64,000 nucleotides of DNA from Prostheceraeus crozeri (lineage: Eukaryota; Platyhelminthes; Polycladida; Euryleptidae). This document shows positions 8,167 through 19,800 of the stretch, one piece after another. Numbering within the stretch: the stretch's first letter is position 1; each line of letters starts with the position of its first letter. The stretch is taken from positions 1-64,000 of the forward strand of contig CAJQUW010006099.1 in NCBI GenBank assembly GCA_907163375.1, read 5' to 3'. Both the position numbers and the translations under genes were made by a program. The notes under the pieces are model-generated. The model was not told the DNA's origin. It did not search any database and saw only the letters and a program-made list of their open reading frames with translations.

Positions 8167-9085
8167 GAAACAATTGTATCATGTCATAACACATTTTCTA
8201 GTCAACATATTTTATTCGTTGTAAACGATGCTACTTGTCCTCATTGGTTTTATAGTTCTATGAGCCTTACTTTATTTTACTCATACAGAAACAATTGTAT
8301 CATGTCATAACACATTTTCTAGTCAACATATTTTATTCGTTGTAAACGATGCTACTTGTCCTCATTGGTTTTATAGTTCTATGAGCCTTACTTTATTTTA
8401 CTCATACAGAAACAATTGTATCATGTCATAACACATTTTCTAGTCAACATATTTTATTCGTTGTAAACGATGCTACTTGTCCTCATTGGTTTTATAGTTC
8501 TATGAGCCTTACTTTATTTTACTCATACAGAAACAATTGTATCATGTCATAACACATTTTCTAGTCAACATATTTTATTCGTTGTAAACGATGCTACTTG
8601 TCCTCATTGGTTTTATAGTTCTATGAGCCTTACTTTATTTTACTCATACAGAAACAATTGTATCATGTCATAACACATTTTCTAGTCAACATATTTTATT
8701 CGTTGTAAACGATGCTACTTGTCCTCATTGGTTTTATAGTTCTATGAGCCTTACTTTATTTTACTCATACAGAAACAATTGTATCATGTCATAACACATT
8801 TTCTAGTCAACATATTTTATTCGTTGTAAACGATGCTACTTGTCCTCATTGGTTTTATAGTTCTATGAGCCTTACTTTATTTTACTCATACAGAAACAAT
8901 TGTATCATGTCATAACACATTTTCTAGTCAACATATTTTATTCGTTGTAAACGATGCTACTTGTCCTCATTGGTTTTATAGTTCTATGAGCCTTACTTTA
9001 TTTTACTCATACAGAAACAATTGTATCATGTCATAACACATTTTCTAGTCAACATATTTTATTCGTTGTAAACGATGCTACTTGT
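8167..9085. repeat. Eight near-identical 121-bp tandem repeats
   Basis: The unit begins gaaacaattgtatcatgtca and recurs every 121 bp (8167, 8288, 8409 and on to 9014), with the last copy partial. Copies are almost identical and the first is preceded by a more diverged half-unit. Such uniform iterons suggest recent amplification. An origin, enhancer or maintenance role is possible but unproven. Confidence 0.95.
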
Positions 9086-9119
9086 ACATAGTACTTGTCT
9101 GTGATGTGAATAAAATATT

Positions 9120-9440
9120 TCAAAGATGGAAATGTGTTTTCATTTTGTATCGAGTTAAAGCAGTAGCAACTACTGGAATTGTAAGAACGCCAGATGAAAT
9201 GACAATTGTTAAAGCATTAGACCATCTCTTTCTTAATTTTTTATAATGCTCTAATCTTAATAATAATTGAGATTCCTTATCTTTCATATACCTAACTCTA
9301 TCTTTGTGTTTTTCTTTATTCATTTTTTCAATGTTAATCTTTTCAATGTCCATTAAAGTAGAACTACGTTCATATGATAACGAAGGATATATTCTTGAGG
9401 TTCCTTCCACTTTTGTTTCATCCACTTTTGTTTCTTCCAT
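9120..9440 (-). CDS. Small Polinton protein with one membrane segment
   Basis: Starting at MEETKVDETKVEG gives 106 residues. An upstream Met extends the frame by 17 residues, but that part is encoded by a simple TTTTGAATAAATA repeat and is doubtful. The protein has a charged helix in the middle and a C-terminal hydrophobic segment (NALTIVISSGVLTIPVVATA) ending in a basic tail. It resembles no family I know. It is the last gene before the terminus. Confidence 0.55.
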   Translation of the reverse strand: MEETKVDETKVEGTSRIYPSLSYERSSTLMDIEKINIEKMNKEKHKDRVRYMKDKESQLLLRLEHYKKLRKRWSNALTIVISSGVLTIPVVATALTRYKMKTHFHL

Positions 9441-9451
9441 TTTTAAATGAA

Positions 9452-9660
9452 TATTTTGAATAAATATTTTGAATAAATATTTTGAATACAATCTTCTGGT
9501 ATATTGAGACTACGTGATATTTTGAGACAACTTAAATTTTCGTCTGCCTAAATTTTCAAAATTCTTAGACCACGTGATATTTTGAGACAACTTAAATTTT
9601 CGCCCTTCGGCCACGTGAAATTTGAAATCTACCTAAATTTTTGAAATTTTGATTTTTTTG
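9452..9660. repeat. Direct repeats near the Polinton end
   Basis: Three copies of a 13-bp TTTTGAATAAATA unit are followed by two copies of a block carrying cgtgatattttgagacaac and ttaaattttcg, with CACGTG palindromes. They probably lie inside the terminal inverted repeat; the partner repeat would be off the left edge. Confidence 0.7.
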
Positions 9661-9684
9661 AAAATTTTGAAAAATCCCCGCAAA

Positions 9685-9755
9685 AGTGTGACATCCGGCG
9701 CAAGCGAAGCGAAGCGAAGCAAAGCGAAGCGAAGCGTCGCGCCGGATGTCACACT
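9685..9755. repeat. Terminal palindrome of the Polinton
   Basis: AGTGTGACATCCGGCGC (9685-9701) is a perfect inverse of GCGCCGGATGTCACACT (9739-9755). The 37-bp loop is a run of gaagc repeats. The outer end ...ACT fits a Polinton terminus. It could instead be a separate small hairpin next to the end. Confidence 0.75.
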
Positions 9756-10617
9756 ATAAACTACTAACATCGGAAATTATGAGAATAATTCATTTGAGAT
9801 ATTGCAGATAATCTGGAATCATCATGTGTTTGGAGATCAAGCTGCGTTATCATCCTCAGATAACAAAGGAGAGAGAAATTTCTAACTTTACATAACGAAA
9901 ACTCATGCATGCAACAGTGTACTAGCATTAAGGAGGTAGTATGATGTCGAATGTATTAAAGAGCACATGATGGCTATGTTGGCACTCCCTAGCACTCTGT
10001 CGGCGGGTAGGTTCAGCTGAAATATCGCTATCTACATGTATATCTTACATGGTGTCATCTTACATCTGTCATTTCTATACTGTAAAAGTAAACCGTACAT
10101 TTTTTGAATCCTCTCACAGAGACAGATCCAACGGCAACACTAACATATCTCACACGGAGCTACCACAGAAGCTCCCAGTCATTGAACATTTTGAAACTCT
10201 ACCATGAAGATCAGAATCATTTTCCAGAAGAGACGTCAGCGAATGTTTTCTTTTTTCTAAGTTGCCGTCTAAAGATCGGTTTTGGGATTACTTTTCCATA
10301 TAGTAGAATGGATCTCGCTGAATCGAATGGCGGTGGTAGTCCGGAGGCCGTCCGAGGCCAGAAAAAGGGTAAAAATGGATTTTGTTTTGGACGTTTCGAA
10401 AATTTCGCGAACTGTGTAGGTCTCTATGCATATACATGCACATGTTCTGTACTTATTGTCCCGAAGAAGCACAACATTCGGAAGAAGTAAAAGAAATGCA
10501 TAGATATGCGTTCCTCTCACAAACTGGCTTAACGGTATATCATTGAGGATATGATAAATGATGATTGATGAAGCAATGGGATGAGTGAATGAAATGAGCT
10601 TTGTAGAGTGGGAATGA
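9756..10617. other. Flank downstream of the host gene
   Basis: Ordinary AT-rich host DNA between the Polinton end and the last exon. I see no gene or repeat. An open frame at 10104-10490 has no family likeness. Confidence 0.5.
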
Positions 10618-10832
10618 TTATGTTCTCCGATGCAACTGAGTCATGCACCCTGTTGGAATACAACTCATATAGTAGCATGCACGATATCTATTATGTTCTA
10701 ACACTTCTTTCTGATTCTCACACTTTGTTCCACATTGACCGCATGATAATGCGCAGTTTAACTTGACTGCCGAGTTCGTGCAATAACCAAGAGCTGCCCA
10801 ATTTGGACAAAGACTTGCTTGGTCTTCACACA
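10618..10832 (-). CDS. Probable last exon, one ShKT domain
   Basis: Acceptor CCGCAG then [17 protein letters not shown] and six cysteines to SCGQCG. Instead of a donor after the domain, the frame runs on for 36 codons (with four more Cys) to a TAA. A weak donor (GTGTGAG) right after the domain is the alternative. No clear polyadenylation signal follows closely. Confidence 0.65.
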
Positions 10833-13800
10833 CTGCGGTTTTCAAGGAAAAATGAGCAATTGATGAATGAAGGCGTCCATGGATTATTCGTCCATTCTGA
10901 TTTATTTAATGATAGTGATTTGATGCAATATGCAATTTGAATAACAACTTTTTCTGCTACAATTCACAATTTCCTGTACAAAATTCTGCTTTAATAAAAT
11001 CATAGGTTTAAATGCTTGCAAGGAGGTACTCTTCCATTACATGTTCATTTCGCGATAGCAAGGTTATTTTTTCCACATGAATAAAGTGATGGTCACTCAA
11101 TACGTAGAGAATACGAGATTTGCAAATATCTATAGAAGCAATTCACAAAATTTTAAGTGTTTATGGGAAAGGATGACAGAGAAGAATGACACTAAAATTG
11201 CGCAGACATAAAGGCTGATTTATTGGTCCCCTTTAAAATACAGTAGCCTATGTTTGATCAAACTGGTCATCAAATCGACTTTTCAGCATCTATTCAAATA
11301 TTTCATTCCAGGACATTCAAACAAAACAATTCTAAAATCACATGAATTACTTGGTATATTTGTAGAAAAAATATACTTTGTCCTATGTTATATTAATCGA
11401 AAGTAGCATCGCATTCCAGCACGTGTTTTCAAATATAGCAGAAAAGGAAATTAGTGTTCGAATATTTTATGATATTTTCATTATGTAGATTGTATTGATG
11501 ATTATAAGACTCAGATATATTGATTGATTGGTATAGCATGAATTACACGTTGACAATTTGTAGGCAAGCAAAATTAGCATGAGAAAGTGATTCATCCTGT
11601 TGATAATACGAGGACGCTTCATGATAGTAACAGACTTTGCACGTACATAACAGGCTACAAAACATCTCTTGAAACAATGACAATTTGGAAAATCATGCCC
11701 TTTGCTTACCATTAATATTCAACCAAGATTAATAATAAGATCAAAATTTGAGATTGCCACTTCCATGTGTACATAAATTAACCAATATTAAGAAAAATCC
11801 CGCCAACAGGCGAGGTCTCACCTAATTACCCAATTGTAATAGATTTAATGGAAACTTCTTAATGTCTGATCAAAATAAAGAATCCAGATCTCGAAGATAA
11901 ATGTCTGCATATTAGCATTCCGCACGCAGGACTCACATAGTGCTGTTGCACCAGGTTAACACTATTTGCATCAGGGAAGGGGCATTGCGGCCCCCTCCGG
12001 CTTTTTTTGCTCACGACAAAACGAATAGTTGTTTGAAGGTCGCCTTCAGTGACTTTGCCTAACTTTGTGTTGGCTTTCTCTGAGGGGTAGCTGCTTTTTT
12101 GTAGACTCAATATTTTAGCCACAGGAGCCACATGCAAAAAATTTGCGACAGCATGTCGCCTACATTTTGGATTTTCACATCTTTTGATAAGAATTTTGAG
12201 TTTTAAGACCACTTAAAATGCAAAATCGACAACATCACCAGACATGTTTCAAATATGTTCTATTGTAATTTTCATGTAAATGTGTAGACTTTTTTAGACA
12301 CAATTACGAAATTTAAAAAAAAGATTGTTTGGATTCCAAAATGCTATTTATAGTAACAATATCAACTTAGAATGAATAACTGATACCACCATCGGATAGG
12401 GCACACCCAAAATAGATAGACCACATCAAGCAGTGCCATATAAGTCAATGGTTTAGAAGATCCTAGGGGAGGAACAATGCCCCTCCCTCCTAGGACTTCA
12501 CCGACAAGAAAAAGCCTGAGGCTAATAGGGTTAAATGATATACTAAGTTTTCTTTGCAACATTTTTACAGCAACACCGGTTTGATTTTGATCAACACAAT
12601 TTAAACACAAGCCCGTGTTTCAATGCATTAAATATGAAAGAAATTGCTCTTTTTTAAATTCTTTTATGCAATGCATAGACGCGATTTTACTCTGAGAACC
12701 ATTGGGTTGCGCATTCGTATAAGGTGTTTTTGCGCTTGCGATAATATGCATCGGTAAAGTTCTAAGTCATACTATCTAACAAACAAGTAATAGATAATTC
12801 ACTTACTAATAAAGAGCAATTTTACTTACTTGTTGTTGTTGGGGGAACTGTTGTAGTTGTGGTCATTGTAGTTGTGGGAACAGCAGTCGTAGTTGTGGTC
12901 ATCATCTCTGCAAAGATTCAGAGAAAAGTAAGTTTTTCATCTATACAGGTGAGCATTCATGGTTTTTCTTTACTTTCAGAAAGATCGAGAAAGCACATAA
13001 TGAAAATGGTTCTTGACGTTTCAGAATGGCTCCTCATCGATAGAGGATCTAAATCTTTTCCTTGATCTATCTGATGATGGAACTTCGTTCAGTGCATTTT
13101 ACTTATAAAATTATAATATCTCGTTAATAATAGACATCAATGCTCATGCGAGAATCATTTTGAAACTAGGCTTCCAACAAACTATTTGTGGAATCTTGCT
13201 CACTCTTTCAAAGAAAAATAATGAAACCGACTGAATCGAAAAATCATATTATCAATTCTCAATGATAGAATGAAAGATCAATGTTCGATGTATGGCCTAG
13301 AAACCCTTTCCTCACCAACATAATAAAGTAAAACGCAAATAATTTATCCAAATTATTATCAAATAGTAATAAAATCAATTATAAAATTGATGAACAACAT
13401 GTGGGTCGGAAAGATCTGTCCCGCGGAGCGGAGGTTACCGTAGAGTACATATACTAGTAGATAGTAGGTACTAGTACACTATAGTACACCTACTAGTACA
13501 TATAGTAGGTAGAGTGTCGACTCAAAAAAGCATCTGTATACAGTGAAAATTTTTGTATCAAGAGATTCAGTTTTTTGCCGAGATTACGTTCTTGCGGTCC
13601 AAAAAATTATTTGAGCAATTTCAAAAAAAGTTAAAATTTTGCAAATTATATACTACAGAGATAAAGCATCTATATAAGTAGTATGAAACAATTTGGATAT
13701 CAAAGGGAGTGAATATTTGCTAATAAGCATCCTAACTAAGCAAAAATTAAGCTGATTATCAAGGGAATTTCATGAACCGTATTATCGCGAAAGTCGCGAT

Positions 13801-16800
13801 CTTCTTCGTGCTTTCTTGGCTGAAATTTCAAGTCTAATTGAATTTTCATCGGCATGATTTTATGATTCACTAAATTTATGTTTCATTTCTCGAATCTGAA
13901 TAGTGATGTGAAACCACATGGATCTTTTTAAGTTAATTGGAATTATTGTCTTTCATTAAGTTATTTTGCTACCACTGGCAAGTTGCCTGTGATATGATCA
14001 CGCTTAAGAAAATGCACTCTTGAGGTTCAGCATGAAAGCAGCAAGTCATCGAATTACTTATTTAACAAACATTACCTCTCCAAGGCTGTAATGACACGCA
14101 GGATCTGTAAAATGCAATCATTCCTACTGTGTTGCTATCATGATCAGTCAATTCCGTGGCAATTTCTTCAAATAACCAACTGCATTCACCTCGAGTTCAT
14201 TTAATAAAATCGAAAGTGTATACACAGTGGGGATTTGATAAATACGGAGTTACCACTCTACCTGATATCCTTACTGTATGGATGCACCCTGTTCTAGAAT
14301 ATCTGATGCGAAGTGGAAGCAAAGGCTACAACGAAATCAAACAGACAGAGTTGCTTGCTGTTTCTCGCAACTTTCGTGAAGCTTCACCGTTTGTGAGAAG
14401 TTGTCAATCTATCCTGCGTGGAGATGGGCTGGTGGAGACTGCGGCACACATCTCTTAATTTACTTTCGACCGAAAGTGATAGATATCCATAAAATCGTGG
14501 CGATATACTGTCATCTATATACCGCAAACTATTAACAAACACTCTGTTTCTTTTTTACGGAATGTAAGACTACGAATTAAATAGATTTACACTTCACAAA
14601 ATGCAAATTCAATGTTTTTTCATTTCTTCATGAAGACATTTTACAAGTCACATTGGAACGGTATAAGGAAATTCATCCTGGTTATTATTTATTAGTCAGC
14701 TGAAGTCATCATTCTAAATGTATTCTTACAATTTTCGCATTAAAAGCGAGCTTTCAAAAAACATATTTATAATGTCTGAAATTCAAATAATTCGAAAAGA
14801 GTGTTCAAATATATTTGAAATATAAAAGCGGAACTTTCCATTTGGTTCATTGGAAAGGTACACAATTGTTCCAATAATGAAACCATGACATTCCATTGTA
14901 TAATTGTGTGGATGTACACGTACAGTAGATTTAAATTTTGATGCACTTAAGCATTTGTTTGATTTAGATATTGGTCTAATTCATTGATTGACACAACCAC
15001 CCTTAAGAAGCGCATAATTGTCATAACTCACTTTTGCCGCAAGTATTGCAACTTTTGGGGCAATTTTCAGCAACGTATTTGTTTCCGCATTGTCCTTGTT
15101 GTTTCCAAGAAGAACACATGACAGATTTGTCTTTGCAGCAAAGTCCGCATGATTTCTTGCATGTTTCTCGGATAAGGGTACTTGAACACATGTTCCTTTT
15201 AGCCCATCCTGGACACATTGCCTTATCTTTGTCCTCACACATATCTGAAATGAGTATAATTGAATATAAGTTGATTCTATGGAGATGCAATTGCCATGAA
15301 GGAATAAAGAAGCTGTACTCGTACTAGCCACTACACTGTAAACCGTTGACTGACAATTGACAGTCATTTATCCTACAAAATCTATTTTGTCGGTCATTGT
15401 TAGTTCCTGTAGGATGATTGCCACTGAACACTTACAAGAACTGACAAAAAGCGACAAAATGAATAGCAATGAATTACAGCTGTTGTCAAAATAAATCAAT
15501 CAGAGCTGTATATTTCGCAAAAAAGAGAATTTTTAATATTCTTCTACACTGTAAATCGCTGGATACGAAAATTACATACAAACATATACCAAAATCACAT
15601 ACAATTTGAAACTAACATCTGATACGAGATTCTGGTATGTCTACAGAGATCTGGTATGTTTATCATACCACATCTCACTTACTTTCGTATGTGATTGGTA
15701 TGTTCTTTGTTGTGATTCGGTAACAATTCTATCTGTGATTGGCTGTTTTACACTGAAATACGATTTATTGGTATGTTTTATATACGAGACCTGATGCAAA
15801 TTCATCCTTATTCGTATGCCTCTGGTATGTGTTTGGTATGTGCAGCTTTAAGTCACATAGCAAAAAATATGTATATATTACATACTACTGTCAAATAACT
15901 TTTTTCGGTAATACCAGTCGTGAATATTTTTTGTTTGATAGAGGGATATTTAAATACATCAGATTTATTGTGAATTTTATGCTCCACGAATATGTCGTCG
16001 TTGCTACTTGTCTAGCAACATTAACAGGACGTTTAGATAACTCTACTTGATGACCCAAGTTGATATCTTCAGTGAAATCTTGATGACTTATATATCTCAA
16101 ACATAACTATTTTTGCGTTCATGAATTATAATGTGTTTTTATTTCGGATTGATAATATGCTTAATTTCAAAATTGCATAATCCATAATTGTTGATGGTTG
16201 AAATTTTATTGATTATTCATGAAATGCTTTAGACTTACGTGTATTAAAATCGAATTGAAAGTATGACTCTTGATTGTCATTATCTCACTACTTACAAAGC
16301 AGTAGTAACATTAGTGTGATCTTTATTGGCAAAAAGCCTAAAATCAACATATCTTACAATCATTGATGCCTTCCTTTAACATTTTGTATGTAAAGTATAC
16401 CACATTTGAAATAACATACGAAAAGCATACAAATATATACCAAGAGAATACAGAAATATACCAAAAAATACTGTGGTATGCATCCTTCGTATGTGATTAG
16501 TATTGAGCGATTTACAGTGTACCTGCACTATGAAATTTAATTCCAAGATTGCATAAAATTTGGCAAATTACCCTATTGAATATCGGATCTCAATCTTCAC
16601 AAACCATTAAGAAAATGATAATACAAATAATATAAATCAAATGATAACCGACAAAAGCCTACAGAATTCCGTCGGTGGCGAACCTACAAATTCGTTGGAC
16701 ATCGCAGATTATTGGAGGTGACAATCGTCGGTTGATGTTGTCCGTGATTTTGTAGGATAATTGTCGGTCAACGGTTTAAAGTGTAGGGCTCCTACACTGT

Positions 16801-19800
16801 AAACTGAAGTGGTCAAGCACGGTCTAACTGTGGTTCTAATTATGGATTTAGTCCTAATTTTAGAGGAACTTAGTTCACCTATGGTATTTCTCTAATACAA
16901 CAAATAGAAACTATCATCGCTGTCTGTTTCATAGATATCTGAAAAACTGAACTAAACTTTTGAATTAGACCGACATTTAAACTGCTAGACCAATTGAATT
17001 ATCAGTCCACTGGATCAACCAGTATGAGAGGCATGATCAGGAAGTTAACTTCATGAGCCCCAAGCTGTGCTGTTTTTCATGTGATAAACTCTCTTAACCC
17101 AATGTGCTTCAGGATATAGTCTTCCACATCAGTTGCTAGATGCTTGGATCAGCGGGCACGTTTGTTGTCCTTGAACATAATGGTAATCCGGCATGGATGG
17201 CACATACGTCGATGTGCTCGAAGAGACCGACCAAGTACATGCATGCCTCAAGCGCAGTGCTCTGAAATCGCAGATCAAGCTTGAATTAATGTCCGATTTC
17301 ACGGACAAGTCGCTGGAAGGGCAACTTGCGTTCAGTGCTCTCCAGGGACTGAACGAAAGTTTCAGCAATTGCCGATATCTTCTAGTTTGAACATGTATGG
17401 CTTACATGCTTCCTCACTTTTTCGTAACTCTACATTGGTGTCTGATACTACTTATGCCTCATACTACTTATTACAGTCATTAGAAATGATGATAGCAGTA
17501 TCTTCACGAATCGCATTCAAAATGTACCTACGTAGATCCATGACTGGCATGCAGTTGTTGGTCGTCTAAGTAATTAAGCTGAAAGTCAAAAACCAAGCAG
17601 ATCTGCGGCCTCCGACACTGTCGGCGGTCGATCTCTCGAAATTCATTGTTCTTAATCTGAGTAAATGAGTATGCATAGATCTGAAGTGAATGCAGATTAG
17701 TGAAATACATCTCACAGTGTTTTTCATGATATGAAATACTTGAACGCGACAGGGAAGATAACTATTTGATGAAAAGTGCAAAAAGCTTGTAAGTAAGTGT
17801 TTGCAAATGCAAAATAAGAAAAAATTAGAATCAAGAAATGATTCTAAGGATTTTATGATGAAGGTATATCGACATTTCATTCAGGCAAACGTTATCTCAA
17901 ACATTTGTTCAACTGTCCGATTGGCACTTTGATTAGGCATCCTAGTGATTATTTTTATAGCGTAATACATTTTCTCGATGACATCCTTCTTAAATGATAA
18001 TACTATCTATTGAAAAAATAGGGCACTACTGCAGTTTAGTGCACCCTCTATGAAAGAGACGGAAACGCGCCTACTGCAGTTTAGTGCACCCTAAAACAAC
18101 GGCGCATTCTCCCGCAAACGATGACTACGCACATTACACCGAAGCGCGCGCTCGGTGTAATGTGCGAAGACGAAGACGAAGACACACGAAGACACAAAGA
18201 CACTCATTTATAACTATAGGGAAGAACGAACGGCATTCATTCTGTTGATTAAATCATGTTGTTCTCACATGCATTTTAGGGTGCACTAAACTGCAGTAGT
18301 GCCAAAAAGTAGGTAGATTCCTCAGGCTATCTGTGAAATCAGCTCTCAAACTATCGGGGCTCCATCATGAGCCTCTGCATAGCATACGAACATAGAGTAG
18401 GGTTCCACAGCTTTCATTGAAAATTTACATTCTTGTCGTCAATGGTCAGAATTTGCATGTACGGCTTGAAATTGGATTCAGTTTTGAGGCAGAACGTAAA
18501 CTTTAAGTGATCAGTTAACAAAGCAGTTCAAGTCACCAATTCAAAACCGCGTTTTCGAACGCTCTCTGTTCCTATGTTTATAAAAAAGCTAAAGAAAGAG
18601 TTGCTTTGTTCTTGTTTGGTTGACTAAGTGTACAAGACTTGCGTGACACTTTGGCTGTAGAATAAGAAAGAATACTCATCACTGCATGTTGTAAACAGGC
18701 TAAATAATGCAGTCCGTTTAATGATCGACGGGCTTGAACCTCCCGTTCAAGATACGCAACTTCATTTCCTCGGCTATTCATCCAACACTGGTTCCAACAC
18801 TGAAATCAGCATGGTTTTACATCGATGTTGCTGCTGTGCTGTCGGGTATGTCGCGCATACATGGCAATCTGCACATCTCAAATGCAGGCAACATGATGAC
18901 GAAACGATTTTGATGGATGCTTTAAACGCTGGCGCAGCGTGCTATAATCACTATTCAAATGGACGTAGCAGGGTAAATTCATTTTAGACAACAACATTTT
19001 GGGAATTTTTGGTCTTTTCAACTTTGCAACCTCGTTTTCTTTAAAAATTGGCCTATGTAGTCAATTTTTCATACTGAACTCATAAGTCATAGTGGCGTGG
19101 CAACCACGCCAAATGAGTATTTGTATATTAGAAATAAGCTTTGTATTTGTACTAGATATTACCAGGTGTCTTCTGACAGATCATTGTGTGGTCTCGGTCA
19201 GATGGATATTTTTGGTCATTTTACGCGATTTTGATACGACAACCGTTGTCTTATCAAGCAAAATTTCGCATGCAATATGGTTTTTGATAATTTGGTGAGT
19301 TTTCATGAAATTCGGAAAAAATGTGGTTTCAAATTAATTGAAATATACAAATTGAAATTTTGAGAAAAATCAGAAAAGTCTGGTCGAAAGAATGCAGGAC
19401 ATTTTTTTAATCCACAATTGCTCAATCTTGATGATCCATAGTTGATTTTTTTTCTTTTGGTGCGAAAACTAGACTCACAAATAATGCATTTCGCCATATA
19501 AAGAAAGTAGAAACATGATTTCTAAGTTTCAAAATGTGCATCGGTCAGAAGACAATTGAGCGCTCTTGTTTACTTTTCAGATGGTTGATTTGACAATGAC
19601 ATTATGATCATCGAATAAACTACCTGCACGAACGTGTGCTCAATTACTGGCTTCACTTCAAACGCTCTTGAATATACTATTAAACGATAAACCGAAATAA
19701 TCAATTTAATTAATTAAATTGAAGAGAGTCTACTAAATTTGAAACAGACATATTTTGCGCTTCATTAACTTAAGAAAATGGTCACAGCAAAAATTCGACG

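Larger units (their letters stand above)
1..9755. mobile_element. Polinton/Maverick (adintovirus-like) element, right part
   Basis: The block combines a double-jelly-roll capsid protein, hydrophobic minor capsid proteins, a retroviral-type integrase and an adenain-like cysteine protease, the set that defines Polintons/adintoviruses. It is strongly AT-rich, its genes have no introns, and composition changes sharply after 9755. The right end is placed at ...CACACT, because Polinton termini typically begin AG(T) and end (A)CT and a perfect 17-bp inverted repeat ends there. The left end, family B DNA polymerase and packaging ATPase must lie outside the window. No breaks are evident in the part seen, so it looks whole and recently inserted. 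Free virus contamination is unlikely, since host sequence follows directly. Confidence 0.9.

Noticed and set aside
8167-9085. CRISPR-like array
   Set aside because: Head-to-tail 121-bp units without variable spacers, in a eukaryotic element; a tandem repeat.
10104-10490. 128-codon plus frame next to the Polinton
   Set aside because: No domain, no splice context and no likeness to Polinton genes.
14156-14458. 100-codon plus frame
   Set aside because: It starts inside a TA-flanked repeat and runs into unrelated flank.
18721-18987. Cys-rich 88-codon plus frame
   Set aside because: The Cys spacing does not fit ShKT and there are no splice sites.
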